This document shows, in pieces, positions 9,175 to 15,950 of a stretch of DNA of 43,916 nt (position 1 is the first letter of the stretch; each line of letters starts with the position of its first letter). Below the pieces are notes generated by a model. That model worked only from the letters and a program-made list of their open reading frames with translations. It was not told the DNA's origin and ran no database searches. A program made the position numbers and the translations under genes. Origin of the DNA: Bacillus zhangzhouensis (lineage in GTDB: Bacteria > Bacillota > Bacilli > Bacillales > Bacillaceae); the NCBI RefSeq assembly GCF_000715205.1, contig NZ_JOTP01000024.1, positions 1 through 43,916 on the forward strand. The letters are read 5' to 3'.

Positions 9175-9283
9175 ATTTAAGTCATAAGTGTTTTAAAAAG
9201 AGTTCCCACTATCTTTTAGACACCGAGCAGAACTATTGCTGAATAAGTTGATATAAACAATATGTGAATTGCTCTGGGATTAA

Positions 9284-9377
9284 GGCGGTAGCATACAGTA
9301 GGATTTCATTTTTTAATGAAATCCTCTATTTAATGACAAAACGAGCTATCTCATAGGACGCTTGTTTTGTCACCGCC
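9284..9377. repeat. Nested inverted repeats forming a three-way junction
   Basis: An outer stem GGCGGT (9284-9289)/ACCGCC (9372-9377) encloses two strong hairpins. The first is AGGATTTCATT/AATGAAATCCT (9300-9325), 11 perfect base pairs with a TTTT loop. The second, at 9335-9371, pairs GACAAAACGAGC with GCTTGTTTTGTC (12 bp with one G-U). The fold can form on either strand. Nothing in it matches a riboswitch, tRNA or terminator that I know. Confidence 0.6.
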
Positions 9378-9527
9378 GTAAGCGATAAGAGTTTCTATAA
9401 TCTGTAACAATAATACAACACAAGAAGGTACACCAAACGCAACTTTTACTAAATACGTACCATAAACATCCCTCGTCTGTTTATGGTTGAATGCTAAATT
9501 AGTAGCCCATTCCAATGCTTTAAGCTG

Positions 9528-10268
9528 TTACTCCTTTTCAACTATGCCTTTAAGCTGTTCTTTAACATTATTTTTACTTAATCCTCCGTGGTAACAAATC
9601 ACTTTTTCAATATCGAAATCCAAATAGCTTGCTATGGAACGGAATGCTGTATCCATATCCGGAGTGGATGGTGGATGAGGTCCTTGCAAAACACCTTCTA
9701 CACTATACATTGCATCCCCTACAACAAGGGTTTTGCTTTGCTTCAAATAAAGGCTAATATGCCCGGGTGTATGCCCGGGTGTAAAAATAACGTGGATTCC
9801 TCCGCAGAATGGGAGATCCTCTCCACCAAACAATGTTTTGTCAACTTTAGCCCTTGGGGAATTGTTAACTTGAGCCACTATTACCCGACGTTTATCATCT
9901 GAAAGGCCGTCTAATTGCCAAGCCATACTTTCAAGGTTTGCCTTTAAGAGGGGGAATTCACCCTCAATATAGGGCTTATCAATTTCATGAGCGTAAACTT
10001 TAATATGCGAATCAGATTCCTGCAAGATTTCAGGAAGGCTACCAATATGGTCAATGTCCTGATGTGTTAGAATAATAGCTTTTAATTTTTCAAAAGAGAC
10101 TCCAGCATCATTCATTGCTGTTCGTATTTGCTCCAATTGACCAGGTGTTCCAGTATCAATCAGAACAGCAGTCTCATCATCCCAAATAAGAGTAGGATTC
10201 AATTCTTGACGACCACCAAAGGCTTCAATCTGTAGTTCAATCATTTTTACTCCATTCGAAATTTCCAT
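9528..10268 (-). CDS. MBL-fold metallo-hydrolase
   Basis: Predicted cytoplasmic hydrolase of the metallo-beta-lactamase superfamily, substrate unknown. The 246-residue product has the metal motif THQDIDH (His69, Asp71, Asp73, His74), then GHTPGH, a bridging Asp in VVGDAMY and a late CYHGG. The start at 10268 has GGAGAAAG 6 bases upstream; an internal ATG eight codons later also has a GGAG sequence, so the start is uncertain by 8 residues. There is no signal peptide. It is divergent from the sigma-like gene at 10541. The closest architecture is a YflN/glyoxalase-II-like stand-alone hydrolase; a specific function cannot be given. Its 3' end contains a short direct repeat, described in findings. 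Confidence 0.85.
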   Translation of the reverse strand: MEISNGVKMIELQIEAFGGRQELNPTLIWDDETAVLIDTGTPGQLEQIRTAMNDAGVSFEKLKAIILTHQDIDHIGSLPEILQESDSHIKVYAHEIDKPYIEGEFPLLKANLESMAWQLDGLSDDKRRVIVAQVNNSPRAKVDKTLFGGEDLPFCGGIHVIFTPGHTPGHISLYLKQSKTLVVGDAMYSVEGVLQGPHPPSTPDMDTAFRSIASYLDFDIEKVICYHGGLSKNNVKEQLKGIVEKE

Positions 10269-10540
10269 ATTTCTTTCTCCATTCTAGTTTTAATACGTTA
10301 AATATTCTGAGGGTCGGTTACTTAGTGGATCAGTAATTATAAGGATAATGCCTGTTTAAGATGAATTTGATATCCATATTTTTAATAAGGTGGCCTTGAA
10401 AAATACAGCTCTCAATTAACAAAACGAAAAAGCGTTATAAATAGTTACGGGGATGTCGATATTTTTTGTATTCGCAGTCCCTTTTTGATCTCATATTTCG
10501 TTTATAATAAATGAAAAGCAAAAATAAAGGAGGGATTTCA

Positions 10541-11341
10541 ATGCGAGCGATTGATCAAAACGCTACTACTGAAGCGAATAAAAACTTCGAAAATGCCGTT
10601 AAACCCTACATGAAAGACTTGAAGAACTATTGCCGTTCCCTGATGAAATCGACTTGGGATGGAGAAGACCTGATGCAAGATACATTGACGAAGGCATATA
10701 AAAGTTACTCAACAACATTAAATCCAGTTTCCAAATCTTATTTGTTCCGAATTGCAAGCAATACATGGATTGATGGAAACCGGAAACAAAGGCTTAACGA
10801 AGACTTTAATAAAGATGTTTCAGAACTAGCCGATAAAAAAACAAATTCAGATATTCTTATAGAAGGAATGCAATTATTGTTGGAGGAACTTTCGCCAAAA
10901 CAGCGTATAGCAGTGTTACTCGTTGATGGATTTAATTACACAATGCAAGAAACTTCAATTATGATGAGGACAACTGAGGGGGCCGTAAAGGCGGTTCTTC
11001 ATCGGGCCCGAAGGAAAATAAAACAAGTAAGAAATCAAGCTACTATTTATTCGGAGGACGACAACGTCAAAACGTATATTACCGCATTCCAAAGTGGAAA
11101 ACCTGAAATGATTGTCGATCTTTTCCGGAAAGAAATTGGTGAACCACGTATGGTGGAAATAAGTACCCTATCAGGTTCTAATCCAAAGATGACAATTCAA
11201 CCAATTGTTGGATTCGGAACTTCATACGTAATTGTTACGCTCAGGAAAAAAGATGGAAATTTAGTTTGTATACCATTTTATAGGTCAGAATGGCTAGCTT
11301 TCTTCACTCAATTGAAAGAAGAACTTTTTTTGGCAACATAA
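10541..11341 (+). CDS. ECF-like sigma factor with C-terminal extension
   Basis: Predicted RNA polymerase sigma factor of 266 residues. Region 2 spans about residues 15-75 (WDGEDLMQDTLTKAYKSY is the core-binding helix) and region 4 with its helix-turn-helix spans about 98-158 (EGAVKAVLHRARRKIKQ). About 105 further residues (160-266) form an extra C-terminal domain with several beta-strand-like stretches. The ATG at 10541 is chosen for its strong AAAGGAGGG 7 bases upstream; a longer frame from 10511 would place that ribosome binding site inside the gene. No anti-sigma factor follows. ECF families with C-terminal extensions, such as the SnoaL-like types, use the extension for regulation, so self-regulation is an inference. 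It is not SigY, which is shorter. Confidence 0.8.
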   Translation: MRAIDQNATTEANKNFENAVKPYMKDLKNYCRSLMKSTWDGEDLMQDTLTKAYKSYSTTLNPVSKSYLFRIASNTWIDGNRKQRLNEDFNKDVSELADKKTNSDILIEGMQLLLEELSPKQRIAVLLVDGFNYTMQETSIMMRTTEGAVKAVLHRARRKIKQVRNQATIYSEDDNVKTYITAFQSGKPEMIVDLFRKEIGEPRMVEISTLSGSNPKMTIQPIVGFGTSYVIVTLRKKDGNLVCIPFYRSEWLAFFTQLKEELFLAT

Positions 11342-11681
11342 TAAAAAGGGGTTATCTGAATAGTTATTGTGATTCCACTTTTCGTTGATGCTTTATTGAA
11401 ATAAAGTTCTTTAGTGGGTAAAAAGAAGCAACAATATCATCTTTTATCTACTGTTTCTTCAGAGGAATTGTGGAAACATTTTTTGTTTATGAGGTTCAGT
11501 ATGTCCATGGCTGATCATTTGCTGGTCATTTTATGGCTGAAAACGAAAAACGGATGACCAGTGACGTCGAAATAAAGTTCGATCATGTATAAAAGTCTGA
11601 TCGTTTATAATAAAGTTTGATCAAAAATCCTGCGGTAATGAAATGCAGTTTTTTTTCTTGTTTCGCAATCAGACCATGTAA
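11342..11681. other. Gene-free stretch with clustered AATAAAGTTtGATCA repeats
   Basis: I see no supported gene. The stretch contains GAAATAAAGTTC at about 11396, then three head-to-tail variants of AATAAAGTTTGATCA at 11571, 11589 and 11609 with an 18-20 base period. It also contains an 8-bp inverted repeat CTGGTCAT/ATGACCAG at about 11523-11560. Confidence 0.55.
11612..11626 (+). repeat. Left arm of 15-bp inverted repeat
   Basis: AAAGTTTGATCAAAA is the exact reverse complement of the sequence at 12163-12177. The pair flanks about 535 bp containing the pentapeptide-repeat remnant, like the ends of a small non-autonomous element. No target-site duplication could be confirmed by eye. Confidence 0.6.
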
Positions 11682-11957
11682 TGGAGTAAGTCTTCTTATA
11701 AAAAGAAAAGAGTAAAGAAAGATCTAGATTACGTAGAAGCAAACCTAAAAGGGTTGGACTTACAAGGCCGAGGTTTTAGAGGAACATTAATGATTGCAGC
11801 AAATTTAAGCCATAGTAATTTGAGAAGGTCTGATTTTATTGTAGCTGACCTAAGAGACGCAGAGATAAGTGGCGCTAACTTGAAAGAAGCTCTTTTTCTA
11901 ACACAGTCACAAATCAATTCCGCAAGAGGAGATGATCAAACCCAAATTTCCGATTAG
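11682..11957 (+). pseudogene. Remnant of a pentapeptide-repeat protein
   Basis: The open frame has pentapeptide-repeat (A-D/N-L-x-x) periodicity: EANLKGLDLQGRGF, AANLSHSNLRRSDF and ADLRDAEISGANL, then FLTQSQINSARGD, which resembles the C-terminal end of roughly 280-residue pentapeptide proteins in Bacillus. Frame 11682-11957 is open, but upstream of residue-coding sequence there is no ATG/GTG and no ribosome binding site; the only candidate start is an internal TTG at 11754 that cuts through a repeat. I therefore call it the 3' remnant of a larger gene. A short product from 11754 (67 residues) cannot be excluded. Confidence 0.65.
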
Positions 11958-12021
11958 TTAGAAAGTCCAAACCATTGTCTAAACTAAAAGATTACCACGC
12001 AGTTTTAGTCAACTTTTCAAC

Positions 12022-12048
12022 GCCCTTATTGTACTATAAAGGGCTTTT
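12022..12048 (+). terminator. Terminator-like hairpin
   Basis: GCCCTT and AAGGGC pair around an AT-rich loop and are followed by TTTTAATAA. It lies 65 bases after the pentapeptide remnant stop codon. The T run is short. Confidence 0.45.
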
Positions 12049-12162
12049 AATAACGTCTTTGAAACGATCTTCAGCAAAGGGGCGCAATTGTGGAAGACTA
12101 AAGGTAAAAATGATCAATCTTTTTTATAAAACTGAAACTTAAATTTGCTAGATGGGAATCTA

Positions 12163-12177
12163 TTTTGATCAAACTTT
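12163..12177 (-). repeat. Right arm of 15-bp inverted repeat
   Basis: TTTTGATCAAACTTT is the exact reverse complement of 11612-11626; see that entry. Confidence 0.6.
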
Positions 12178-12293
12178 TTTCAAAATGGATTCTTCTTATT
12201 TGCCGAAAATACGGATTTGTGAGGTATTTTTAATCAAACTTTATTCCAAAGCAACATTTGATACTAGATATAATTGTCTAAAGAGGTATTTTT

Positions 12294-12653
12294 GTGTCTA
12301 AAGAACTAATTAAAATGAAAGATAGATTCGATAAGATCGTACATCTTCAAGAGAGCGGAGTCATTATGAGTGAATATTTAAAAAAGGAAAAATGGGGAAT
12401 TACTTTTTTCTTCATCGTTTATATCGCATTGTTTATTAGCTCTTATTTGTTGATTGGTGGTCCTGCTACCGTCGAAGGACCGATTTGTGTATTTCTAGGA
12501 TTCTGTTTCGTTCAATTTCATAAATATAGGTCTTTCAAAAATGATGCGGGTAATAAAAAGGGAATAGGCATACTAAGAGAGCGGCACGTAGAGAAGGCAA
12601 TACAGGTTGAATATTTAACAAAGAAAGAGAGAAAAACACATGAACAAACCTAA
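12294..12653 (+). CDS. Small membrane protein of unknown function
   Basis: The 119-residue product is not recognised. It has a charged N-terminus (residues 1-33), two hydrophobic segments (about 35-55, [19 protein letters not shown], and 60-75, [14 protein letters not shown]) and a basic cytoplasmic-type tail rich in Lys/Arg. The start is GTG at 12294 with AGAGGT about 8 bases upstream. An internal ATG at 12366 (residue 25, [10 protein letters not shown]) is an alternative with GAGAGCGGAG upstream. It overlaps the DUF2200 gene by 14 bases, so they are probably cotranscribed. Confidence 0.55.
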   Translation: MSKELIKMKDRFDKIVHLQESGVIMSEYLKKEKWGITFFFIVYIALFISSYLLIGGPATVEGPICVFLGFCFVQFHKYRSFKNDAGNKKGIGILRERHVEKAIQVEYLTKKERKTHEQT

Positions 12654-12996
12654 AATCTATACAATGAGCTTCGCAAAAGTCTATCCTCTCTATATCGCAA
12701 AGGTGGAAAGAAAGGGAAAAACGAAGGCTGAAGTCGATACGATTATTTGTTGGTTAACAGGGTACAGTCCAGAAGAGTTACAGGAACAGTTGAACAAACA
12801 GATAGACGTTGAAACCTTTTTTTCTGAAGCTCCTGAGCTGCATCCTTCCCGCAGTTTAATCAAAGGGGTCATCTGTGGTGTTCGAGTGGAGGATATTGAG
12901 GAAGAAACCATGAAAAACATTCGTTATCTGGATAAGCTAATTGATGAATTAGCGAAAGGAAAGAAGATGGAAAAGATTTTGCGAGGTTCATCATAA
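12640..12996 (+). CDS. DUF2200 family protein
   Basis: The 118-residue soluble protein opens with [25 protein letters not shown] and contains the CWLTGYS and [25 protein letters not shown] blocks typical of DUF2200 proteins. Length matches the family. Function is unknown. ATG at 12640 with AGAAAGAGAG about 8 bases upstream. It overlaps the preceding membrane protein gene and is followed by a strong terminator, so these two genes form a unit. Confidence 0.82.
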   Translation: MNKPKIYTMSFAKVYPLYIAKVERKGKTKAEVDTIICWLTGYSPEELQEQLNKQIDVETFFSEAPELHPSRSLIKGVICGVRVEDIEEETMKNIRYLDKLIDELAKGKKMEKILRGSS

Positions 12997-13012
12997 ACAT
13001 CTATAACACGTA

Positions 13013-13046
13013 AGCCCAGTGAAGGTGCCTTCACTGGGCTTTTTTA
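13013..13046 (+). terminator. Strong intrinsic terminator after DUF2200 gene
   Basis: AGCCCAGTGAAG and CTTCACTGGGCT are perfect complements (12 bp, GTGC loop), followed by TTTTTTAT. Confidence 0.92.
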
Positions 13047-13086
13047 TATCTTATAGACCACTCGATCGATAAAAATAAAATCCATT

Positions 13087-13112
13087 TGAACGAAGTCACC
13101 CTTCATGTCGTC
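13087..13112 (+). promoter_or_regulatory. Sigma-Y-type ECF promoter for yxlEFG
   Basis: TGAACG (13087-13092), a 16-base spacer and CGTC (13109-13112) match the elements I recall for the B. subtilis sigma-Y promoter (TGAACG and CGTC). It lies 50 bp upstream of the yxlE start, in an operon whose B. subtilis homologue is driven by sigma-Y. Confidence 0.7.
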
Positions 13113-13161
13113 AAAAGAAGTGATATCAAAAAAATTGGTGTATGAAAAAGGAGTGGCGTGG

Positions 13162-13353
13162 ATGGATATGAAGATGATTTTACCTCTTATTTTGCTGCAA
13201 GCCATTTTAATGGTGATTGGTTTGTTTGATTTGCTGAAAAGAGATCCATCGAGGATCAGAGGAGAAGTGAAGTGGGTTTGGGCTTTGGTGATTGTGTTTG
13301 TGGCGAGTGCCGGTCCTATTGCGTATTTCATTTTTGGTCGTAAACAATCTTAA
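13162..13353 (+). CDS. yxlE: YxlE-like small membrane protein
   Basis: The 63-residue protein has two transmembrane helices (about 4-22 and 38-58) in the phospholipase-D nuclease N-terminal (PLDc_N) pattern: LPLILLQAILMVIGLFDLL, then VKWVWALVIVF and GPIAYFIFGRK. The ATG at 13162 has AAAGGAG about 8 bases upstream and gives the length of B. subtilis YxlE (about 62); the longer frame from 13105 would overlap the promoter. In B. subtilis YxlE acts with the sigY operon as a negative regulator of sigma-Y. Here it is followed after 14 bases by yxlF. Confidence 0.8.
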   Translation: MDMKMILPLILLQAILMVIGLFDLLKRDPSRIRGEVKWVWALVIVFVASAGPIAYFIFGRKQS

Positions 13354-13367
13354 TAGGGGGAATTCGC

Positions 13368-14285
13368 TTGAATATGCTGGAGTGTCATGGGCTGACGAAA
13401 TCATATGGTCGGCATGAGATTTTAAAAAATGTATCGTTTTCCGTTGGAGAAGTCGGTTGTGTAGGCTTTTTAGGAGCCAATGGAGCAGGAAAGACGACAA
13501 CAATTCGGATTTTGACGGGGCTTGCTCGTCCTACGTCCGGCGTCGTGAAGGTGGCGGGTTTGGATGTGACAAAGGATATGAATCAAATCAGTCATGTGAT
13601 CGGGTATTGTCCGCAGCAACCTGCATTTTATCAGGATATGACGGGGCAGGAGTGGATGCATTGGGTTGGAGGGTTATTTCATTTAGAGAAAAAATTGATT
13701 CACTCTAAAACGGAGGAACTGTTGAAGCTTTGCCGCATTGATGAGGCGAAGGATCGTTCCATAGGCAGCTATAGCGGAGGAATGAAGCAGAGGCTCGCCA
13801 TTGCGCAGGCACTCATCAACAGCCCGAAGGTTCTCATTCTAGATGAGCCTGTGTCGGCACTTGATCCCATGGGGAGAAAAGACGTTCTAACATTGATTGA
13901 GCGTCTAAAGCATAAGATGCTGATCTTTATGTCGACCCATATTTTAGATGACATTGAAAGAGTGGCGGATCATATTATCATGATCAACAGCGGGAAAATT
14001 GAGATGTCCTCTTCCATGAAACAGATCAAAGAAGACTATATCCAGCCCGTCATCGAATTCCAATTAGAAAAACAGAATGCGGAACTAGTGGCTTTGTTAA
14101 AAGAGCGGGTTTGGGTGGAAGAATGCATTGATACGGGGGAGGGTTATCAGGTGCGAGTCAACGATCAACGAACGGCATTGAAGGAACTGCCTGGTCTCAT
14201 CACTGAAACGGGCGGCGTACTACTCAATTATCGACTATCTAAGCTGACGCTTGAAGATATTTTCATGAAGGTTGTGAATTCATGA
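13368..14285 (+). CDS. yxlF: ABC transporter ATP-binding protein YxlF
   Basis: ATPase of a two-component ABC exporter. In 305 residues it shows Walker A GANGAGKTT (about 37-45), the signature YSGGMKQRLAIAQ (about 136-148), Walker B VLILDEPVSALDP and the H-loop STHILDD, plus an accessory C-terminal domain of about 80 residues. The start is TTG at 13368 because AGGGGG lies 7 bases upstream; the next ATG is 13 bases from it. The last four bases overlap yxlG. The partner permease and preceding yxlE identify the yxlEFG set; the substrate is unknown. Confidence 0.85.
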   Translation: MNMLECHGLTKSYGRHEILKNVSFSVGEVGCVGFLGANGAGKTTTIRILTGLARPTSGVVKVAGLDVTKDMNQISHVIGYCPQQPAFYQDMTGQEWMHWVGGLFHLEKKLIHSKTEELLKLCRIDEAKDRSIGSYSGGMKQRLAIAQALINSPKVLILDEPVSALDPMGRKDVLTLIERLKHKMLIFMSTHILDDIERVADHIIMINSGKIEMSSSMKQIKEDYIQPVIEFQLEKQNAELVALLKERVWVEECIDTGEGYQVRVNDQRTALKELPGLITETGGVLLNYRLSKLTLEDIFMKVVNS

Positions 14286-15046
14286 TGATGTTCAAAAAGG
14301 AATTTAGGGAGTTATTCACTAGTTATAAAATCTTATTTGTTCCTATCATTTTTACGATTTTAATGATCACGCAGCCTATTACGTTGAAAATGCTGCCAGA
14401 TCTTCTATCGAAATCAGCTGATTTACCTGAAGGATCAACATTTTATATACCAGAGCCAAGTGCTGGAGAGGCATTAGCAAGTGCATTGAGCAAATTCGAT
14501 TCGCTCGGCGTTTTTATCTTGATTATGATTGTGATGGGGACGATTGCTGGAGAGCGTGCCTCTGGGGTGGCTTCGATGATTATGGTAAAACCAGTCAGTC
14601 GAACGAGTTATTATGTATCAAAAATATGCGCCTATGCCTGTCTGACCTTTTTTAGTTTGGTGGTGGCGGTGCTGGCCTCCGTATATTATGTAGACATTCA
14701 ATTTGGGCATCTGGACTGGATCAACGTGTTAAAAGGCGTACTTCTTTATTACCCAAACTTACTGCTGATTGTGGTGTCGACCATTTGTGCCTCGGCTTTC
14801 TTTCAGCGTTCGGTGACGGCTGGCGGTGTTTCGCTTTTGATCAATCTCATTCTTTTTACAGTCCCTCCATTTTATGAAGACACACTGGGGAAGTATGCAC
14901 CTAAAGGCATGACAAGTGCGGCAGAGGAAATGATCTACCGAGGGACCTATTCAGATCATGCTCTTACAAGTTTTTTAGGTGTATCGATGTTGATTGTCCT
15001 CTTTTTTCTCATTGGATGGTTTCTTTTTAGAAAACAAGAATTATAG
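14282..15046 (+). CDS. yxlG: ABC-2 type permease YxlG
   Basis: The 254-residue integral membrane protein has about six helices (for example 15-33, 75-95, 117-140, 155-175, 180-200, 230-250) and the ABC-2 permease signature GTIAGERASGVASMIMVKPVSR in its first cytoplasmic loop (about 90-110). ATG at 14282 overlaps the yxlF stop (ATGA), indicating translational coupling. It is the partner of YxlF. A terminator follows. Confidence 0.85.
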   Translation: MMMFKKEFRELFTSYKILFVPIIFTILMITQPITLKMLPDLLSKSADLPEGSTFYIPEPSAGEALASALSKFDSLGVFILIMIVMGTIAGERASGVASMIMVKPVSRTSYYVSKICAYACLTFFSLVVAVLASVYYVDIQFGHLDWINVLKGVLLYYPNLLLIVVSTICASAFFQRSVTAGGVSLLINLILFTVPPFYEDTLGKYAPKGMTSAAEEMIYRGTYSDHALTSFLGVSMLIVLFFLIGWFLFRKQEL

Positions 15047-15054
15047 CATGTTGT

Positions 15055-15088
15055 ACCCTTTGGATATGAGGATCTAAAGGGTTTTTTT
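15055..15088 (+). terminator. Intrinsic terminator after yxlG
   Basis: ACCCTTT and AAAGGGT pair around an AT-rich loop, followed by seven T. Confidence 0.82.
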
Positions 15089-15305
15089 AGCCTGTTCCGT
15101 ATCATTCTGCCAAGGGTGATTTCCATTTTAATTGGAGCTGTGCATGGAAAATCGGCTTTCAACAGATTGAGCATCGGAGCGGGGCATCATTTGAAAGGCT
15201 TTTTTGATTGGGCTTCATTCTTGAGCATAAACATCTAAATGAAAAAGAAAGTTTGGTATGATAGGTATAAATTGATTGTATTTTCAGAAAAGGGGTCATT
15301 GATAG

Positions 15306-15716
15306 ATGAGAACTTCACGTAATCCTGAGACGATTCACCCGCCAGTTGCACCATATACCCATCAAATAGAGACAACAGGACCACAGCGGTGGTTAACCTT
15401 ATCAGGTCAAGTGGGGATGGAAGTAGATGGAGCCATCCCAGCGAGTCCGATGGAGCAACTCGAGCTAGCGTTAGAGAATGTGAAACGCAATGTAGAAGCA
15501 GCAGATATGAAAGTGGAAGATATCACGAAGCTTGTGTTTTATTTGGTAGGAGAGTTTGATGCTGAGAGCAGAAAACGAATCATGGGTCAGTTCTTAGGCG
15601 ACCATCTGCCTTGTATGACGATGATTTATGTAGTTGCCTTGGCATCTCCTGCTTTAAAGGTAGAGGTGGATGCTTGGGCGTGTAAGGATATGGTTTCAGT
15701 TGATGAGTCGATTTGA
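15306..15716 (+). CDS. RidA/YjgF family protein, non-canonical
   Basis: The 136-residue protein has the RidA (YjgF/UK114) fold: N-terminal PVAPYTHQ, LTLSGQVGM, the central helix ELALENVKRNVEAA, KLVFYLV, and a C-terminal ALKVEVDAWA strand. Canonical RidA enamine/imine deaminases carry an invariant Arg just before this strand (R105 in E. coli); here the segment reads VALASPALKVEV with no Arg, so deaminase activity is doubtful and it may belong to a Rid subgroup of unknown function. GAAAAGGGG lies upstream of the ATG at 15306. It stands alone between terminators. Confidence 0.82.
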   Translation: MRTSRNPETIHPPVAPYTHQIETTGPQRWLTLSGQVGMEVDGAIPASPMEQLELALENVKRNVEAADMKVEDITKLVFYLVGEFDAESRKRIMGQFLGDHLPCMTMIYVVALASPALKVEVDAWACKDMVSVDESI

Positions 15717-15740
15717 TGGAATAGCTATTGCATAGATAAA

Positions 15741-15772
15741 AGGTTGGGATATTGAGGCCCAATCTTTTTTTA
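15741..15772 (+). terminator. Intrinsic terminator after the RidA-family gene
   Basis: AGGTTGGG pairs with CCCAATCT (one G-U) around ATATTGAGG, followed by TTTTTTTATTTT. Confidence 0.8.
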
Positions 15773-15950
15773 TTTTGTATTAATTCCGTTTTCAGTATGT
15801 TTATAGAATATATTCCCTCTATTCTCTTACCTTGTTATTCTCTATATGGTAATATAAGGGTAAAAGGTTATTGGGTCTAATTACATTCACTTTTATCTTA
15901 TAAAGCACCATAGATAAGCATACATCACTCTAATGCAAGGGAGAGATTTC

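Larger units (their letters stand above)
8780..9527. other. Gene-free 750-bp region with repeats and inverted repeats
   Basis: No reading frame with a credible ribosome binding site was found. The stretch is AT-rich and holds a perfect 9-bp inverted repeat TTTAACAAC/GTTGTTAAA (8834-8858), two TTGACA-containing promoter-like sequences (about 8934 and 9060), two near-identical 15-base repeats beginning AGTTGCAC (about 9092 and 9133), the hairpin at 9147-9174 and the three-way structure at 9284-9377. It looks like an accessory insertion scar or decayed DNA between glmS and the next gene. Confidence 0.6.
11958..12293. other. Gene-free stretch downstream of the pentapeptide remnant
   Basis: No gene is supported. 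It contains a terminator-like hairpin at 12022-12048, the right arm of the 15-bp inverted repeat (12163-12177) and a related copy, TAATCAAACTTTATTCC, at 12231-12247, both inverted relative to the copies upstream of the remnant. Confidence 0.55.

Noticed and set aside
10511..10540. Longer N-terminus for the sigma-like protein
   Set aside because: The strong AAAGGAGGG site would fall inside the coding sequence; the ATG at 10541 fits it.
11571..11626. Short tandem repeats as a CRISPR array
   Set aside because: Repeats are only about 15 bases, diverged and spaced 18-20 bases apart with no unique spacers, and no cas gene is present.
11754..11957. Intact 67-residue pentapeptide protein starting at an internal TTG
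   Set aside because: The protein-like sequence continues upstream of the TTG without a start codon, so a truncated remnant is more likely.
15717..15950. Possible skfA-type toxin peptide upstream of skfE
   Set aside because: No ATG/GTG/TTG frame with a ribosome binding site and clustered Cys residues was found on the plus strand.
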